A stretch of DNA of 64,000 nt from Shewanella halifaxensis HAW-EB4 (GTDB taxonomy: Bacteria; Pseudomonadota; Gammaproteobacteria; Enterobacterales; Shewanellaceae), in NCBI RefSeq assembly GCF_000019185.1, contig NC_010334.1, positions 3,596,001 to 3,660,000 on the forward strand. Direction: 5' to 3'. The notes beneath the pieces are model-generated. The model saw only the letters and a program-made list of their open reading frames with translations, had not been told where the DNA came from and searched no databases. Shown here piece after piece: positions 19,785 through 29,259 of the stretch (positions within the stretch are counted from its first letter, which is position 1; every line of letters starts with the position of its first letter). The translations under genes were made by a program, and so were the position numbers.

Positions 19785-22268
19785 TTAGAAAGTTTTACCA
19801 ATATTAAACGAGAAGATTTCAGTTTCATCATCCTCGTATTCTTTAATTGGCCATGCAAGGCTAAATACCATAGGTCCCATCGGCGATAGCCACTGTACGC
19901 TCATGCCCCATGAGGCACGAATACGGCTCGGATCGCTATAATCTTGCAGTTTATCAAACTCTTCAACTGGAAGATAACGATATGAATCGTAGTCAAACTC
20001 AGTGTCCCATACGTTACCCGCATCCACAAAGAAACTTGTACGCACAGAATTTGTATAAGCCTCATCCAAGAATGGTGTTGGCACGATTAACTCTAAACTT
20101 GCGGTAGCAATAGCGTTACCACCAATTGAGCGGCCTGAGCTAACCTGAATTTGGTTAGGATCGCCCGGCAAACTACAACCTTCTCCAGATGGATCAGGTG
20201 CACATGGCTCACTACCGCGATACAAGTAGAATGAGCGTGGGCCCACAGAGTTAGACTTAAAGCCTCGTAGTGAGCTACTACCACCTGAGTAATAGTTTTC
20301 CCAGAACGGTAAGATTTGATCATTATCATTAAACTGACCATAACCATTACCGTAACCTAAACGCGCACGGGTTAGCACAACAAAGCTGTGGCTGCGGTTA
20401 AGCGGGAAGTAAAAGTTAGTATCAAAATCTGCTTTGAAGTACTGCAAATCCGAACCCGGTACCGTCATCTTACCGTTTAGGCGCTGAGACGAACCATCCG
20501 ATGGGAACGTACCACGGTTCAAGTTACTACGAGACCAACCTAGGCTCAGCTCGAAGTTGTCGAAACTTAAACCCGCATTAGGATCGTCGCTATCACGATA
20601 AATGTCGTAGAAACGAACAGCTTGCTCGTAAGCCGAAATCTCGGAGATTTCATTATGACGATAACCAATACCGCCGTTAATACGGTTGTATTCGTTAATA
20701 GGGAAACCTGAGTTTAGCGAAATACCATAAGAGCTGTTCTTATAGGCTTCAAGGTTTGCTTCGTCGGCATCGAACTCGCTCCAATAGATACTACCGCCTA
20801 GGCTCACGCCGTCTTTGGTAAAGTATGGATCGGTATAGTTAATATTGACGTTCTTAGAGTATTTATTGGTGTTTAAATTAACACCAGCTTGGTTACCCGT
20901 ACCTAAGAAGTTACTCTGCTGAACACCAAACTGTAAGCTAAGACCTGATTCAGTACCGTAACCCACACCCGCGTTAAACGAGCCTGATGGCTGCTCTTTC
21001 ACGTTAAATGCCACATCGACCAAATCATCGGTACCGGGTACTTGTACGGTCTCTGTATCGACAGTCTCAAAGTAACCTAGACGGTTAAGGTTTGACTTAG
21101 ATAACTCAACTTGCGCTGAGTTAAGCCAAGCGCCTTCCATCTGGCGTAACTGGCGACGCATCACTTCGTCTTTAGTAACAGTGTTACCTGTGAAGCTGAT
21201 GTTACGTACATAGACGCGCTTACCTGGGTTGATGTTGATATTAAGATTAACTTCTTTAGTCTCGTCATCAATTTCAGGGTAAGTTTTTACTTCAGGGTAA
21301 GCATAACCGAATCGACCTAGATATTTACCATACATCTCTTCGGTAAAGGTCACATCGCCGCCGTTATACATATCCCCAGCCTTCAAAGGTAAGATGGCTT
21401 CTAGCACCTCTTCTTTACCCATTAAGTCACCGGTTAGATTAACGTCTTTGACTTTGTACTGCTCACCTTCGTCGACGTTAATTGTAATGTAGAGGCCTTT
21501 ACGATCTGGGGTCATTGCCACCTGTGTAGAGGTGACATCAAAACGAATGTAGCCGCGGTTTTGGTAGTAAGTCTTAATCGTCTCAAGGTCAGCTTGCAGC
21601 TTTTGTTTCTGATAGCGACGCTCGCCAAACAGATCCCACCAAGCCACATAATCTTTAAGCTCTAGCATGCCGATAAGCTCAGCATCGCTGAATTCTGTGT
21701 TACCCACAACATTAATCTGACGAATTTCAGCCGCTAGACCTTCGGTAAAGGTGAACTTTAGCTCAACTCGATTACGCGGAAGATTAATAATTTCGGCTTT
21801 AACTTTCGCACCGTACTTACCTACACCGTAATAGAAATCCTGTAGGCCTTTTTCGATACCAGAAAGCATAGTACGGTCGAGAGACTCGCCGACTTTAACA
21901 CCAGAGCCATCAAGACTCTCTTGTAACTGCTCATCTTTAATATCTTTGTTACCCTCGAAGGTAACAGAGCTAATAGTTGGCCGTTCAGTCACTTTAACCA
22001 CGAGCACATTACCGTCTCGCAGCACTTCAATTTTTTCGAAGTTAGTTGATGCATACAAACTTTTAATCGCTTGCTGCAATTTTAATTGATCAACAGTATC
22101 CCCAACCTTCACAGGTAAGTTAAGCAAAGCCGCACCGAGTGCCACTCGCTGTAAACCTTCAACTTGGATATCAGCTACTTCAAAAGGTTGGAATGTCTCG
22201 GCCCAACCGTTCCCTGAAAAAGACGCTCCGACGAATAACATCGAGGCAAAAAGTTTATTCAATCTCAT
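19785..22268 (-). CDS. bamA: Outer membrane protein assembly factor BamA
   Basis: This 827-aa core of the BAM complex folds and inserts beta-barrel proteins into the outer membrane. A signal peptide (1-23) is followed by five POTRA domains (about 25-425) and a 16-stranded C-terminal barrel ending in Phe (NIGKTF). The barrel VRGF-type motif is seen as SSLRGF in the lid-loop strand. Length suits the family (E. coli 810 aa). It sits between rseP and skp, as in E. coli. Confidence 0.98.
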   Translation of the reverse strand: MRLNKLFASMLFVGASFSGNGWAETFQPFEVADIQVEGLQRVALGAALLNLPVKVGDTVDQLKLQQAIKSLYASTNFEKIEVLRDGNVLVVKVTERPTISSVTFEGNKDIKDEQLQESLDGSGVKVGESLDRTMLSGIEKGLQDFYYGVGKYGAKVKAEIINLPRNRVELKFTFTEGLAAEIRQINVVGNTEFSDAELIGMLELKDYVAWWDLFGERRYQKQKLQADLETIKTYYQNRGYIRFDVTSTQVAMTPDRKGLYITINVDEGEQYKVKDVNLTGDLMGKEEVLEAILPLKAGDMYNGGDVTFTEEMYGKYLGRFGYAYPEVKTYPEIDDETKEVNLNININPGKRVYVRNISFTGNTVTKDEVMRRQLRQMEGAWLNSAQVELSKSNLNRLGYFETVDTETVQVPGTDDLVDVAFNVKEQPSGSFNAGVGYGTESGLSLQFGVQQSNFLGTGNQAGVNLNTNKYSKNVNINYTDPYFTKDGVSLGGSIYWSEFDADEANLEAYKNSSYGISLNSGFPINEYNRINGGIGYRHNEISEISAYEQAVRFYDIYRDSDDPNAGLSFDNFELSLGWSRSNLNRGTFPSDGSSQRLNGKMTVPGSDLQYFKADFDTNFYFPLNRSHSFVVLTRARLGYGNGYGQFNDNDQILPFWENYYSGGSSSLRGFKSNSVGPRSFYLYRGSEPCAPDPSGEGCSLPGDPNQIQVSSGRSIGGNAIATASLELIVPTPFLDEAYTNSVRTSFFVDAGNVWDTEFDYDSYRYLPVEEFDKLQDYSDPSRIRASWGMSVQWLSPMGPMVFSLAWPIKEYEDDETEIFSFNIGKTF

Positions 22269-22299
22269 AGAGCACTTCTAATTATTTGTCTGTCCTTGC

Positions 22300-23670
22300 T
22301 CAGAGTCGGGAAAAGTCATTGAAAAGCGCAACGCTCATCAACAGCAGCAGCATAGCTGCCCCAATTCTGAATCCAATTTCCTGTACCTTCTCCGGTACAG
22401 GCCTGCCTGTAATTACCTCAACGAAGTAATACAAAAGGTGTCCCCCATCTAACACTGGCAAAGGCAATAAATTAATAATGCCTAAGTTCACGCTAATCAA
22501 TGCAAGAAAACCTAAAAAATATACCAGTCCGACGTCAGCGCTATTTCCTGCACCTTGTGCAATAGAAATTGGGCCACTCAAATTTTTAACTGAAACGTCA
22601 CCGGTAAGTAACTTGCCAATCATCTTAATGCTGACAGAGACAAGTTGCCATGTTTTATCGACTGCAACCGGAAAAGAATCTAAAAATCCGTATTCCAATT
22701 GTATCTTCATGTTTTCAGGCCATGGCTCAGAAGTTGGCGCCACGCCAATCACGCCTTCAAGTTTACCTTCGGCATTTTCTCGAGACTTGGGTGTGACCTT
22801 AATCGCCAACTGCTCTCCATCACGACGTATGGTAATAGTGACAGTCTTATTAGCAGAACCCTGAATAATTTCGACGAAACGCGGCCAATCTTGGTACTTT
22901 TCACCATCAATCGCAACTAAGGTGTCACCCACCTTGATACCGGCAAGACCCGCTGCGCCGTCATCACTGACTAATGCCAGCGTCGGTAATATCGCAGGGC
23001 GATACATGCCAAGGCCAATCGCAGTAATCGGTAGCTCTTTCTCAAGATTAACGTTCCAATTCTGAGTATTTAACGAATACGTTTGCTCATCACCAGAGGT
23101 ACCTTCTAGGCGAGACAGTGGTGCTACAGTTAAATCGACCTTGCTGTCACCAATATGACTGGCAAGGGCAAGGTTAACCTCCTCCCAATCTCTGACCTTT
23201 TGGTTACCAACTGACATGATCTGCATTGGCTCTTTGACGACAATTTGTGCCGCAGGAGTACCTGCAATAGTAGAGTCAATAACGGGTTTAATGGCTGGAA
23301 CACCAATAAGATACATTGCGTAGAGAGCGATAATCGCAAAGATGAAGTTCGCAATCGGGCCTGCGCTGACAATTGCGATACGCTGCCAAACTGATTTACG
23401 GTTAAAGGCTTGATCTTTTAACTCTTCAGGCACGTCATCAACACGCTCGTCGAGCATTTTGACATAACCACCCAGCGGGATCATCGCGATGACATACTCG
23501 GTACCGTCTTTGCCAGTCTTGCGCCAAATGGCTTTGCCAAATCCGATGGAAAAGCGCTCAACTTTAACACCACAGCGACGAGCAACCCAAAAGTGCCCGT
23601 ATTCATGGGCTGCAATTAAGATCCCTAAGGCAACAATAAAGGAACCTAGGTTCCATAAAAAATCGATCAT
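22300..23670 (-). CDS. rseP: Site-2 zinc metalloprotease RseP
   Basis: This 456-aa intramembrane protease cleaves the anti-sigma factor RseA to release sigma E during envelope stress, and removes remnant signal peptides. The zinc motif HEYGH (H22, E23, H26) is in the first membrane helix. Two periplasmic PDZ domains lie between helices (about 115-310). The third zinc ligand is in LPLPVLDGGHL near residue 400. Four membrane segments. It lies between dxr and bamA. Confidence 0.97.
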   Translation of the reverse strand: MIDFLWNLGSFIVALGILIAAHEYGHFWVARRCGVKVERFSIGFGKAIWRKTGKDGTEYVIAMIPLGGYVKMLDERVDDVPEELKDQAFNRKSVWQRIAIVSAGPIANFIFAIIALYAMYLIGVPAIKPVIDSTIAGTPAAQIVVKEPMQIMSVGNQKVRDWEEVNLALASHIGDSKVDLTVAPLSRLEGTSGDEQTYSLNTQNWNVNLEKELPITAIGLGMYRPAILPTLALVSDDGAAGLAGIKVGDTLVAIDGEKYQDWPRFVEIIQGSANKTVTITIRRDGEQLAIKVTPKSRENAEGKLEGVIGVAPTSEPWPENMKIQLEYGFLDSFPVAVDKTWQLVSVSIKMIGKLLTGDVSVKNLSGPISIAQGAGNSADVGLVYFLGFLALISVNLGIINLLPLPVLDGGHLLYYFVEVITGRPVPEKVQEIGFRIGAAMLLLLMSVALFNDFSRL

Positions 23671-23684
23671 TCCTTTCCTCTGAA

Positions 23685-24875
23685 CTAATTCAGCTTAGTG
23701 ATGGCGTCTAATGTAGATTGACGGCTTTGAAAATCTAACGCCAAGATATCATCAATACTGTTTAATGGATGCGTCGCCGTATTCATTAAGCTCTGTTCGT
23801 TTATTCTTGCTATATCGGTAAATCGAATCTTGCCATCTAAAAATGCCTGTACGGAGATCTCGTTGGCAGCATTTAATACGGTTGTCGCTTCTTGCCCTTG
23901 TTTACAAGCCTCTATTGCCAACGCTAAACAAGGGAAACGAGTAAAATCAGGTTCTAAGAAGCTTAACTGTCCGACTTTAAAAAAGTCTAAAGGTTCAACT
24001 CCTGAGTTAATTCTCTGTGGAAAAGCCATACAATGAGCAATAGGTGTACGCATATCAGGATTACCTAACTGCGCCAATACCGAACCATCGCGATACTGTA
24101 CCATGGAGTGAATGACACTTTGAGGATGAATAACCACTTTTAACTGTTCGGAGCTAGCGTTAAACAGCCAACGCGCCTCAATATACTCAAGGCCTTTATT
24201 CATCATGGTCGCCGAATCAACAGAGATCTTGCGCCCCATTGACCAATTAGGGTGCTTACAAGCCTGCTCCGGGGTCATTGCCGATAGCGTTGCCAAATCA
24301 GAAGTTAAAAATGGGCCACCAGAACCTGTCAGCAAGATATGAGAAACCCCTGCACCAGCTAGATCGCAGCGACCAATCTCAAGTTGAGAGCGTTCAGATA
24401 AACACTGGAAAATAGCGTTATGCTCACTATCGACGGGTAGCACTTGTGCGCCCGATTTTTGCATAGCTTCAATAAACAGCTGCCCCGACATAACCAGCGA
24501 TTCTTTATTGGCTAACAACACGCGCTTACCCGCGTTAACGGCGGCGAGTGTCGAAGGTAAGCCCGCTGCGCCAACAATGGCCGCCATAACCGTATCAACA
24601 TCACTGCTACTTACGAGTGATAAAAGTTCATCTTCACCCGTCGTCACTTCGATATCTAAATGACTTGGAAGTTGTTGCTTAAGCGATTGGGCTGCTTGTG
24701 CATCGACCATATGGGCAATTTTAGGCTGATGCGCAATACAGATCTCCAGCATCTTTGCGACATTGGTATTCGCCACTAGAGCATATACCTTGTATTGCTC
24801 TGGATTACACGCTACAACACTCAAGGTGCTGGCACCGATAGAGCCCGTCGCGCCTAAAATCACCATGTTTTGCAT
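23685..24875 (-). CDS. dxr: 1-deoxy-D-xylulose 5-phosphate reductoisomerase
   Basis: This 396-aa NADPH-dependent enzyme makes 2-C-methyl-D-erythritol 4-phosphate, the committed step of the MEP isoprenoid pathway. The nucleotide-binding motif GATGSIGASTL starts at residue 8. The metal-binding DSEHNAIFQCL and substrate loop HPNWSMGRKISVDSATMMNKGLE are present. Length matches E. coli Dxr (398 aa). The stop of cdsA and this start are 4 bp apart, so the pair is coupled. Confidence 0.98.
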   Translation of the reverse strand: MQNMVILGATGSIGASTLSVVACNPEQYKVYALVANTNVAKMLEICIAHQPKIAHMVDAQAAQSLKQQLPSHLDIEVTTGEDELLSLVSSSDVDTVMAAIVGAAGLPSTLAAVNAGKRVLLANKESLVMSGQLFIEAMQKSGAQVLPVDSEHNAIFQCLSERSQLEIGRCDLAGAGVSHILLTGSGGPFLTSDLATLSAMTPEQACKHPNWSMGRKISVDSATMMNKGLEYIEARWLFNASSEQLKVVIHPQSVIHSMVQYRDGSVLAQLGNPDMRTPIAHCMAFPQRINSGVEPLDFFKVGQLSFLEPDFTRFPCLALAIEACKQGQEATTVLNAANEISVQAFLDGKIRFTDIARINEQSLMNTATHPLNSIDDILALDFQSRQSTLDAITKLN

Positions 24876-24879
24876 TTAG

Positions 24880-25737
24880 TTACATCCAAAAAGCTATATA
24901 GATTAATGTGAATACAGGTAGAGCAGCCGTTAGGCTATCGATTCTATCTAATACGCCACCGTGACCCGGTAGGATAGTGCCAGAGTCTTTAATTTTTGCG
25001 ACTCGCTTAAACATACTCTCAGACAGGTCACCAACTGCGGAGGCTAATGCCGTAAACAGGGTTACTGCGATAACTAAACCGAGCTCCTGCTCAGGAGAGA
25101 AATACATAATACCCGCTACCACTATCATGGTCGTCAACAGGCCGCCAAGCAGACCTTCGATAGTTTTAGCAGGGCTAACATTTGGCATCAACTTACGCTT
25201 ACCAAATCGCTTGCCTACAAAATAGGCGCCAGAATCGGTAGCCCAGACGACTAGCATCACTAACAATACTAAGGTGCCACCGTAATAAGGTGAAGCTTGA
25301 GTACTCAGAGCCTTAAGCGAGACGAGCGAAACGAAACATGGGATCAGCGTTAACTGGCCAAACATAGATTTTAACATGTGGCTATTTTCCCAGAAGCGAG
25401 CGCTTTTAGGGAAAGACAACACCATGATAAAGGAGATAAACCACCAGAAGCCACCGATAAGGATCACCCCAAGAAATATCGGGTGCATCATACCTCGTAA
25501 CCAAATCTCGTCGGCTGGAACCAAGATATTCAGGGCCGCTAGCAAAACACCAATAGTCACTGTGAAACTCCACTGAGTCATCTGACAGCGACTATCGATA
25601 ATGCGCCCCCACTCCTTAGCGGCGATTAAAAATACTCCCAATAGTGCCCAAGAAAAATACTCAGTCGGTAAACCGAAGATGGCACCAAAAACTAAGGGGA
25701 TTAACCATATTGCTGTTATTATTCGTTGTTTTAGCAA
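24880..25737 (-). CDS. cdsA: Phosphatidate cytidylyltransferase
   Basis: This 285-aa integral membrane enzyme makes CDP-diacylglycerol from phosphatidic acid and CTP, the branch point of phospholipid synthesis. About eight membrane helices are visible. The C-terminal CDS signature SMFKRVAKIKDSG followed by LPGHGGVLDRIDS is intact. It lies between uppS (20-bp gap) and dxr. Confidence 0.97.
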   Translation of the reverse strand: MLKQRIITAIWLIPLVFGAIFGLPTEYFSWALLGVFLIAAKEWGRIIDSRCQMTQWSFTVTIGVLLAALNILVPADEIWLRGMMHPIFLGVILIGGFWWFISFIMVLSFPKSARFWENSHMLKSMFGQLTLIPCFVSLVSLKALSTQASPYYGGTLVLLVMLVVWATDSGAYFVGKRFGKRKLMPNVSPAKTIEGLLGGLLTTMIVVAGIMYFSPEQELGLVIAVTLFTALASAVGDLSESMFKRVAKIKDSGTILPGHGGVLDRIDSLTAALPVFTLIYIAFWM

Positions 25738-25757
25738 AAAACTTCCCTCACTAATTA

Positions 25758-26558
25758 TTACAAAGAGCGGATGGTATCGATTTGAGTTCCTGTCAAACCG
25801 AATCGACGCTGACGATTAGCAAAAATAGCAATCGCGTCTTTAAACGCATCCTCATTAAAATCCGGCCACAAAGTGTCAGTAAAGACTAACTCGGCATAAG
25901 CGGCTTGCCACAAGACAAAGTTGCTAATACGATAGTCACCACCAGTGCGGATCATTAAATCAACTTCGGCTTGATTTTGCATGCACAAATGCTCACTTAG
26001 GGCCTCTTCGGTAAACTGAGTGCTGCTCATTTCACCAGATTCGACCTTAACAGCCATTTTTTGTGCTGCCTGCAAAATGTCCCAGCGTCCACCATAGTTA
26101 GCCGCCACATTAAGCACTAAATCTTTATTGTCCGCCGTTTTCTCTTCTGCCGCTGCAATTTGCTTTTGCAACCGCGGAGAAAATCGACTGATATCACCGA
26201 TAATATTGAGGCGAACCCCATTCTTGTGCAGCAACTTAAGTTCGCGCTGCAGCACGGTAAAAAATAGCTCCATTAACAAGCTGACTTCTTTGTCAGGTCT
26301 GCGCCAGTTTTCACTAGAAAACGCAAACAAGGTTAATGATTCAACCCCTAAGTTACGGGCCGTACTGACTGCTCGCCTAACGGCCTTGACCCCAGCTTTA
26401 TGGCCGAGAACTCGCGGCTTTCCCTGAGCCTGTGCCCAACGTCCATTGCCATCCATAATGATAGCAACATGTTTGGGGATCGACTGTTTTACCAAGTCGG
26501 ATATTTCGCTTGGTAAGGTCTCTGTCACTTCAGTGTCAGACTGGGAATCGATTGACAT
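25758..26558 (-). CDS. uppS: Undecaprenyl diphosphate synthase
   Basis: This 266-aa cis-prenyltransferase makes C55 undecaprenyl diphosphate, the lipid carrier for peptidoglycan and O-antigen. The catalytic Asp is in IIMDGNGRWA, with further conserved FAFSSENWRRP and RTGGDYRISNFVLWQ motifs. A non-conserved N-terminal tail of about 30 residues precedes the core. AAGGG precedes the ATG, and a terminator-like hairpin lies just 27 nt upstream of it, so expression may be partly uncoupled from frr. Confidence 0.97.
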   Translation of the reverse strand: MSIDSQSDTEVTETLPSEISDLVKQSIPKHVAIIMDGNGRWAQAQGKPRVLGHKAGVKAVRRAVSTARNLGVESLTLFAFSSENWRRPDKEVSLLMELFFTVLQRELKLLHKNGVRLNIIGDISRFSPRLQKQIAAAEEKTADNKDLVLNVAANYGGRWDILQAAQKMAVKVESGEMSSTQFTEEALSEHLCMQNQAEVDLMIRTGGDYRISNFVLWQAAYAELVFTDTLWPDFNEDAFKDAIAIFANRQRRFGLTGTQIDTIRSL

Positions 26559-26571
26559 CTATTACAACCCT

Positions 26572-26613
26572 TAAAAATAGACAAACGCCGTGTAGTATAA
26601 CTCTACACGGCGT
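26572..26613 (-). terminator. Terminator/attenuator-like hairpin between frr and uppS
   Basis: On the minus strand ACGCCGTGTAG (26613-26603) pairs perfectly with CTACACGGCGT (26595-26585) around a 7-nt loop, followed by TTTGTCTATTTTT. It has the form of an intrinsic terminator, but stands immediately before the uppS ribosome site. It either ends the rpsB-side transcript or attenuates read-through. Confidence 0.7.
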
Positions 26614-26786
26614 CTGAACTCTAGGGCATGTTGTCCATTCGAGTTTAATTTTTGTCCGAGCTCACCGCTTTTATTATTAAGGCGTGAGCTGTGAAGCTTA
26701 ATGTGTGACGTGAAAAGTTCGTGATATCTCACGAAAAACCAAGAAACACACATATAGCTTAATTATAAATCAACCTAAATAGTCAA

Positions 26787-26808
26787 CACTCCCCTATGCT
26801 GAGGAGTG
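26787..26808 (-). terminator. Weak hairpin just after frr
   Basis: CACTCC (26787-26792) pairs with GGAGTG (26803-26808) directly after the frr stop. The following sequence is not T-rich, so this may be an mRNA 3'-end stabilising hairpin rather than a terminator. Confidence 0.3.
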
Positions 26809-26812
26809 CTAT

Positions 26813-27370
26813 TTAGAACTCCATCAGTTCCTTTTCTTTTGCAGCTAAAACGTCATCGACTAGCTTAATGTGCGCATCAGTTAGCTTCTGCACATCATCT
26901 TCACTACGGCGAACGTCATCTTCCGTACACTCTTTTTCTTTCTCTAACTCTTTAACGTTTGAGTTAGCATCACGGCGAACGTTACGAATCGCAATACGGC
27001 CGTTCTCGGCTTCAGCACGAACAACCTTGATAAGATCTTTACGACGCTCTTCTGTCAATGCAGGTAATGGAATGCGAATTGTCGCACCCGCTGACATTGG
27101 GTTCAGACCAAGGTCTGAGCTCATGATTGCCTTTTCAACAGCTGCAATCATAGTACGGTCAAATACTGATACCGTTAATGTGCGCGCATCGCCAATAGAT
27201 ACACTTGCAACTTGCTTAAGTGGAGTCAGCGAACCGTAGTAAGGTACTTGGATGGTATCCAATAAGCTTGGGTGTGCACGGCCGGTACGAACTTTAGCCA
27301 TTTGAGTTTTTGTCGACTCAACACACTTGTCCATGCGAGTTTGCGCATCGCTTTTAATTTCGTTTATCAC
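26813..27370 (-). CDS. frr: Ribosome recycling factor
   Basis: This 185-aa factor splits post-termination ribosomes together with EF-G. The conserved KVRTGRAHPSLLD, GSLTPLKQVASV and LTEERRKDLIKVV motifs and exact length (E. coli 185 aa) identify it. It is read after pyrH with a 32-bp gap and is followed by a 254-bp spacer holding two hairpins before uppS. Confidence 0.98.
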   Translation of the reverse strand: MINEIKSDAQTRMDKCVESTKTQMAKVRTGRAHPSLLDTIQVPYYGSLTPLKQVASVSIGDARTLTVSVFDRTMIAAVEKAIMSSDLGLNPMSAGATIRIPLPALTEERRKDLIKVVRAEAENGRIAIRNVRRDANSNVKELEKEKECTEDDVRRSEDDVQKLTDAHIKLVDDVLAAKEKELMEF

Positions 27371-27402
27371 GTTATATGTCCTTTTAAGTCACTAAATATA
27401 GC

Positions 27403-28131
27403 TTAAACAGCTTTAATCATTGTGCCTTCTTGCTCGCCCATGATAACACGGCGCAGTGCACCTGGTTTATTCATGTTAAATACAAGCAATGGCATATTAT
27501 GGTCTCTGGCCATAGTGAATGCAGCCAAATCCATTACTTTCAATTCTTTTTCGAGTACTTCATTGTACCCCATAACATCATACTTGACGGCTTCTGGATT
27601 TTTAACTGGATCATCTGAATAAACGCCGTCAACTTTGGTGCCTTTAATCACTACTTCCGCTTCAATCTCGATACCACGTAAACACGCAGCAGAGTCAGTC
27701 GTACAGAATGGGTTACCTGTACCTGCAGCAAAAATAACAACACGGCCTGATTTTAGCAAACTAATTGCTTCAGCCCAGTTATAATCATCACACACGCCTT
27801 TAAGCGGAATGGCTGACATTAAACGTGCATTAACATATGCACGGTGCAACGAATCACGCATTGCTAAGCCGTTCATCACTGTTGCCAACATGCCCATGTG
27901 ATCGCCCACTACACGGTTCATACCCGCATTAGCCAGACCTTCACCACGGAACAAGTTACCACCGCCAATGACAACACCCACTTGAATACCTAGCTCTACT
28001 AGCTCTTTGATCTCCTGCCCCATACGATCAAGCACTTTAGGATCAATGCCGAAGCCTTCTTCGCCCATTAGGGCTTCACCACTTAGTTTTAAAAGAACAC
28101 GACGAAATGCAGGTTTAGGATTGGTACTCAT
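27403..28131 (-). CDS. pyrH: UMP kinase
   Basis: This 242-aa amino-acid-kinase-fold hexamer phosphorylates UMP to UDP, regulated by GTP and UTP. Visible motifs are LLKLSGEALMG (ATP/phosphate binding), VIGGGNLFRG (UMP binding) and FAAGTGNPFCTTDSAA. Length equals E. coli PyrH (241 aa). Order tsf-pyrH-frr is conserved. Confidence 0.98.
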   Translation of the reverse strand: MSTNPKPAFRRVLLKLSGEALMGEEGFGIDPKVLDRMGQEIKELVELGIQVGVVIGGGNLFRGEGLANAGMNRVVGDHMGMLATVMNGLAMRDSLHRAYVNARLMSAIPLKGVCDDYNWAEAISLLKSGRVVIFAAGTGNPFCTTDSAACLRGIEIEAEVVIKGTKVDGVYSDDPVKNPEAVKYDVMGYNEVLEKELKVMDLAAFTMARDHNMPLLVFNMNKPGALRRVIMGEQEGTMIKAV

Positions 28132-28227
28132 ATTTATTAGTCCTGATTATGGCGATAGGGGTTGTACACTTAACCAATTTGGTTGGGCTGAATCTAGCCA
28201 AACAAAAAACCAGTTGAGTATATACGA

Positions 28228-28255
28228 TAAGACCGCAGCAATTGCTACGGTCTTA
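28228..28255. terminator. Near-palindromic hairpin after tsf
   Basis: TAAGACCG.AGCAATTGCT.CGGTCTTA forms a nearly perfect 13-bp stem 20 bp after the tsf stop. The tail is only weakly T-rich, so it may act as a partial terminator or a 3'-end stabiliser in the 143-bp tsf-pyrH gap. Confidence 0.5.
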
Positions 28256-28274
28256 TGTTTGCTAAATAAGGAGA

Positions 28275-29126
28275 TTAAGCCTTATTAGTAGCAGCGATTT
28301 GTGCAGCTACTTCAGCAGCAAAATCTTCTTCTTTTCTTTCGATACCTTCACCAACTTCTAAACGAATGAAGTTAGTTACTGAAGCGCCTTTCTCTTTAAG
28401 AATGTCGCCAACAGTTTTCTTTGGTTCCATGATGAAAGCTTGACCAGTAAGAGAAACCTCACCAGTGAACTTCTTCATACGACCGATAACCATCTTCTCA
28501 GCGATTTCAGCTGGCTTACCTTCGTTCATAGCGATTTCGATTTGAAGAGCTTTTTCTTTCTCTACAACTTCCGCAGGAACATCTGAAGGGTTAACGTATT
28601 CAGGCTTAGAAGCAGCAACGTGCATTGCAATGTGCTTTAGCGTCTCTTCATCAGCTTCACCTGCAACAACAACACCAATACGCTCGCCGTGACGGTACTG
28701 TGCTAGGTTAGCGCCATCGATGTACTCAATACGACGTACGTTGATGTTTTCACCGATTTTAGTAACTAGAGCAACACGAGTTTCTTCGAACTGTGCTTTC
28801 AAATCTTCGATAGTTACTTTAGATGCTGCAGCAACATCTAGTACTTCATTAGCAAATGCTAGGAAGTTAGAATCTTTTGCAACGAAGTCAGTTTGACAGT
28901 TAACTTCTAGTAGAGCAGCGTAACCTTCGCCTTGCTTGATAAGGATTGCACCTTCAGCAGCGATGTTACCCGCTTTTTTAGCAGCCTTAGCAGCACCGCT
29001 CTTACGCATGTTATCAATTGCTAACTCGATGTCACCGTTAGTTTCAGTCAGTGCTTTTTTACAGTCCATCATGCCAGCGCCAGTGCGGTCACGAAGTTCT
29101 TTAACTTGGGCAGCAGTAATTGCCAT
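28275..29126 (-). CDS. tsf: Translation elongation factor Ts
   Basis: This 283-aa factor is the guanine nucleotide exchange factor of EF-Tu. The N-terminal UBA-like signature [16 protein letters not shown], the EF-Tu contact motif CQTDFVA, and a two-part core are complete (E. coli 283 aa). It is co-transcribed with rpsB through a hairpin-containing 133-bp spacer. Confidence 0.98.
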
Positions 29127-29159
29127 TGCTAAATCCTCTACAGATAAATTTCAAATTCA

Positions 29160-29206
29160 ATAGATAAGAAACAGGGGCCAATCATATTGAATGAAAGAGC
29201 CCCTGT
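29160..29206 (-). terminator. Hairpin in the rpsB-tsf spacer
   Basis: On the minus strand ACAGGGGC (29206-29199) pairs with GCCCCTGT (29178-29171), followed by TTCTTATCT. It probably acts as a partial terminator giving more rpsB than tsf mRNA, an arrangement known for E. coli rpsB-tsf. Confidence 0.6.
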
Positions 29207-29259
29207 TCACCAATCATGTATCTTGGTTAATAAGGGTGATGAAAATTCATCGACCGATA

